A stretch of 64,000 nt of DNA from NCBI GenBank assembly GCA_937995535.1, contig CALKJU010000046.1:1-64000 (forward strand). Reading direction: 5' to 3'. Each line of letters starts with the position of its first letter. Within the stretch, counting starts at the first letter, position 1. Under the pieces are notes generated by a model that was given only the letters and a program-made list of their open reading frames with translations, was not told where the DNA came from and ran no database searches. This document shows, piece after piece, positions 62,044 to 64,000 of this stretch. The position numbers and the translations under genes were made by a program. The DNA comes from an uncultured Alphaproteobacteria bacterium. Its GTDB lineage: Bacteria; Pseudomonadota; Alphaproteobacteria; Geminicoccales; Geminicoccaceae.

Positions 62044-64000
62044 TCAGTGGCCCGCCGCCAGCGCGGCCAGGATCAGCAGCGCCACGATGTTGATGATCTT
62101 GATCATCGGGTTGACGGCGGGCCCGGCGGTGTCCTTGTAGGGGTCGCCGACCGTGTCACCGGTCACCGCGGCCTTGTGGGCCTCCGAGCCCTTCCCACCG
62201 TAATTGCCTTCCTCGATGAACTTCTTGGCGTTGTCCCAGGCACCGCCACCCGAGGTCATCGAGATGGCGACGAAGATGCCGGTCACGATCGTGCCCAGCA
62301 GCATCGAGCCCAGCGCGGTGAACGCCGCCGCCTGCCCGGCGATCCACGAGATCACGAAATAGACCACGACCGGAGCCAGGACCGGGAGCAGCGAGGGGAC
62401 GATCATCTCCTTGATCGCCGCCTTGGTCAGCATGTCGACGGCGCGCCCGTAGTCGGGCTTGCTCGTGCCGGCCATGATCCCGGCGTTCTCGCGGAACTGC
62501 CGGCGAACCTCCTCGACGATCGAGCCGGCGGCGCGGCCGACCGCCTGCATGCCCATCGAGCCGAACAGGTAGGGCAGCATGCCGCCGATGAACAGGCCGA
62601 TCACGACATAGGGGTCGGACAGCGTGAACTCGATCTCCAGTGCCGGGAAATAGTGCTTGAGATCCTGGACGTAGGCGGTGAACAGAACGAGTGCGGCCAA
62701 GCCCGCGGAGCCGATCGCGTAGCCCTTGGTGACCGCCTTCGTGGTGTTGCCGACGGCGTCGAGCGCGTCGGTGTGGACCCGGACCTCCTTCGGCAGGCCG
62801 GCCATCTCGGCGATGCCGCCGGCATTGTCGGTGACCGGTCCGTAGGCGTCGAGCGAGACGACGAGGCCGGTCAGCGCCAGCATCGTCGTCGCGGCGACAC
62901 CGATGCCGTACAGGCCGGCGTTCAGATAGGCCGTCAGGATGCCGGCGCAGATGACGATGACCGGAAGCGCCGTCGCCTCCATCGACACGGCGAGGCCCTG
63001 GATGACGTTGGTCCCGTGCCCGGTGGTCGAGGACTTGGCGATCGACTTGACCGGCCGGAAATCCGTGCCCGTGTAATACTCTGTGATCCAGATGAGCAGC
63101 CCGGTGACCAGCAGGCCGACCAGCGTGCAATAGTAGACATGCCGTCCGGAGAACGTCGTGACGACGGTCTCGCCGATCCGCGCCTCGAAGACGGTGCCAC
63201 CGAAGCCGAGCACGATCCAGGTCGCCGGGACCAGCGCCACGACGGCGATCGCACCCGCCACGATCACCCCGCGATAGAGCGCGCGCATGATGCCGTTGTC
63301 GCTGCCGAGCTTGACGAAGTAGGTGCCGGCGATCGAGGCGAGCAGGCACACGCCGCCGACGACCAGCGGGTAGAGCATCAGCAGGTTGGCGTCGTTGCCA
63401 CTGAAGAAGATCGCCCCGAGCAGCATGGTGGCGACAATGGTGACCGCGTAGGTCTCGAACAGGTCGGCGGCCATGCCGGCGCAGTCGCCGACATTGTCGC
63501 CGACATTGTCGGCGATCACCGCGGGATTGCGCGGATCGTCCTCCGGGATGCCGGCCTCGACCTTGCCCACGAGATCCGCGCCGACGTCGGCCCCCTTGGT
63601 GAAGATGCCGCCGCCGAGCCGGGCGAAGATCGAGATCAGCGAGGCGCCGAACGACAGTCCCACCAGCGCCTCGAGCACGCCGCGCTGCTCGACACCGACC
63701 AGCAGCAGAAACCCGTAATAGACCGAGACGCCGAGCAGCCCCAGCGCCACCACTAGCATGCCGGTGACGGCGCCGGCCTTGAACGCGACGTCGAGGCCCT
63801 TGGCGAGTCCGCTCTCGGCCGCCGCCTGGGCGGTGCGCGAGTTGGCCTGCACGGAGACGTTCATGCCGATGTAGCCGGCGCAGCCGGACAGCACCGCGCC
63901 GATCAGGAAGCCGATCCCGACCCACATCCCGAGGAAGTAGCTGAGCAGCAGGAAGATGACCACGCCGACCCCGGCGATGGTCATGTACTGACGGTTGAGG
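62044..64000 (-). CDS. hppA: Proton-pumping membrane pyrophosphatase (partial, 5' end beyond window)
   Basis: About 651 aa of a membrane H+-pyrophosphatase; the frame continues past the right edge (LNRQY before the internal Met at 63984), so the N-terminus is missing. Catalytic motifs are complete: [23 protein letters not shown] and [35 protein letters not shown] carries Lys where potassium-dependent enzymes have Ala, so this is the potassium-independent type. It conserves energy from PPi as a proton gradient. Convergent with bamE, 24 bp apart. Confidence 0.95.
   Translation of the reverse strand, partial: LNRQYMTIAGVGVVIFLLLSYFLGMWVGIGFLIGAVLSGCAGYIGMNVSVQANSRTAQAAAESGLAKGLDVAFKAGAVTGMLVVALGLLGVSVYYGFLLLVGVEQRGVLEALVGLSFGASLISIFARLGGGIFTKGADVGADLVGKVEAGIPEDDPRNPAVIADNVGDNVGDCAGMAADLFETYAVTIVATMLLGAIFFSGNDANLLMLYPLVVGGVCLLASIAGTYFVKLGSDNGIMRALYRGVIVAGAIAVVALVPATWIVLGFGGTVFEARIGETVVTTFSGRHVYYCTLVGLLVTGLLIWITEYYTGTDFRPVKSIAKSSTTGHGTNVIQGLAVSMEATALPVIVICAGILTAYLNAGLYGIGVAATTMLALTGLVVSLDAYGPVTDNAGGIAEMAGLPKEVRVHTDALDAVGNTTKAVTKGYAIGSAGLAALVLFTAYVQDLKHYFPALEIEFTLSDPYVVIGLFIGGMLPYLFGSMGMQAVGRAAGSIVEEVRRQFRENAGIMAGTSKPDYGRAVDMLTKAAIKEMIVPSLLPVLAPVVVYFVISWIAGQAAAFTALGSMLLGTIVTGIFVAISMTSGGGAWDNAKKFIEEGNYGGKGSEAHKAAVTGDTVGDPYKDTAGPAVNPMIKIINIVALLILAALAAGH

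Overview
The window is a very GC-rich (about 70% by eye), densely packed chromosomal segment of an alphaproteobacterium. The evidence is a cluster of alphaproteobacterial arrangements: the order DUF177 - plsX - fabH - ihfA - MerR - tRNA-Pro, a Cbp3-type ubiquinol-cytochrome c chaperone divergent from bamE, a caa3/aa3 oxidase operon with ctaB, ctaG, DUF983, SURF1 and ctaA, a CBB3 assembly gene (ccoS), and an H+-pyrophosphatase. Rhodospirillales or Geminicoccales relatives are plausible, but genus cannot be read from the sequence. I see no phage, insertion sequence, CRISPR array or rRNA operon; this looks like core chromosome with accessory insertions.

Layout. 0-3.5 kb: an NMT1-type ABC importer (binding protein, ATPase, permease) on the minus strand, with a HigBA toxin-antitoxin pair wedged between ATPase and permease. 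3.5-6.7 kb: small secreted and regulatory genes, including a Crp/Fnr regulator followed by a 15-bp palindrome, a DUF2892 membrane protein, an orphan ccoS and 3-hydroxybutyrate dehydrogenase. 6.7-9.2 kb: a membrane adenylate/guanylate cyclase overlapping a patatin-like lipase gene. 9.3-12.9 kb: pqiABC (lipid transport across the envelope), translationally coupled to a GT42-like sialyltransferase-fold gene. 13-17.3 kb: a probable surface-glycan group of methyltransferases, a 2OG-Fe(II) hydroxylase and a glycosyltransferase.

17.4-22.7 kb holds the most unusual object: one open frame of 1763 codons that joins, in order, a CHASE2 sensor, three membrane segments, a class III nucleotide cyclase with its catalytic residues intact, a second signal-peptide-like helix, a FecR domain, TPR repeats and a C-terminal outer-membrane beta-barrel ending in Trp. 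The predicted topology is self-consistent and would give a single chain reaching from the cytoplasm to the outer membrane. Immediately downstream lie a small unknown protein of unlike composition and a bufferin-type (DUF2282/MNIO/DUF2063/DoxX) metal-stress operon (23.2-25.6 kb).

25.6-31.3 kb: a membrane-linked SET-domain protein, a thioesterase, a crotonase-fold protein lacking both usual catalytic Glu residues, a Tat-exported periplasmic glucan protein (OpgD type) and an M32 carboxypeptidase that overlaps the end of the cytochrome oxidase operon. 31.3-38.3 kb: the complete cytochrome c oxidase operon, with tight GTGA overlaps and a 40-codon coxF-like gene. 38.5-41.5 kb: a small periplasmic molybdopterin-fold protein paired with a GGDEF-EAL sensor. 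41.5-49.2 kb: formate-THF ligase, an Fsr-like MFS exporter and a cytoplasmic SoeABC-like sulfite-oxidising molybdoenzyme. 49.2-57.2 kb: an orphan SCPU pilin-like protein, an amidohydrolase, TolC, DNA polymerase IV, a class A penicillin-binding protein and an orphan sugar-binding protein. 57.2-64 kb: tRNA-Pro(GGG), then the fatty-acid/phospholipid cluster, the bc1 chaperone, bamE and hppA, which runs off the right edge.

Two class III cyclases, a Crp/Fnr regulator and a c-di-GMP enzyme make the window rich in nucleotide second-messenger genes; linking them functionally is inference.
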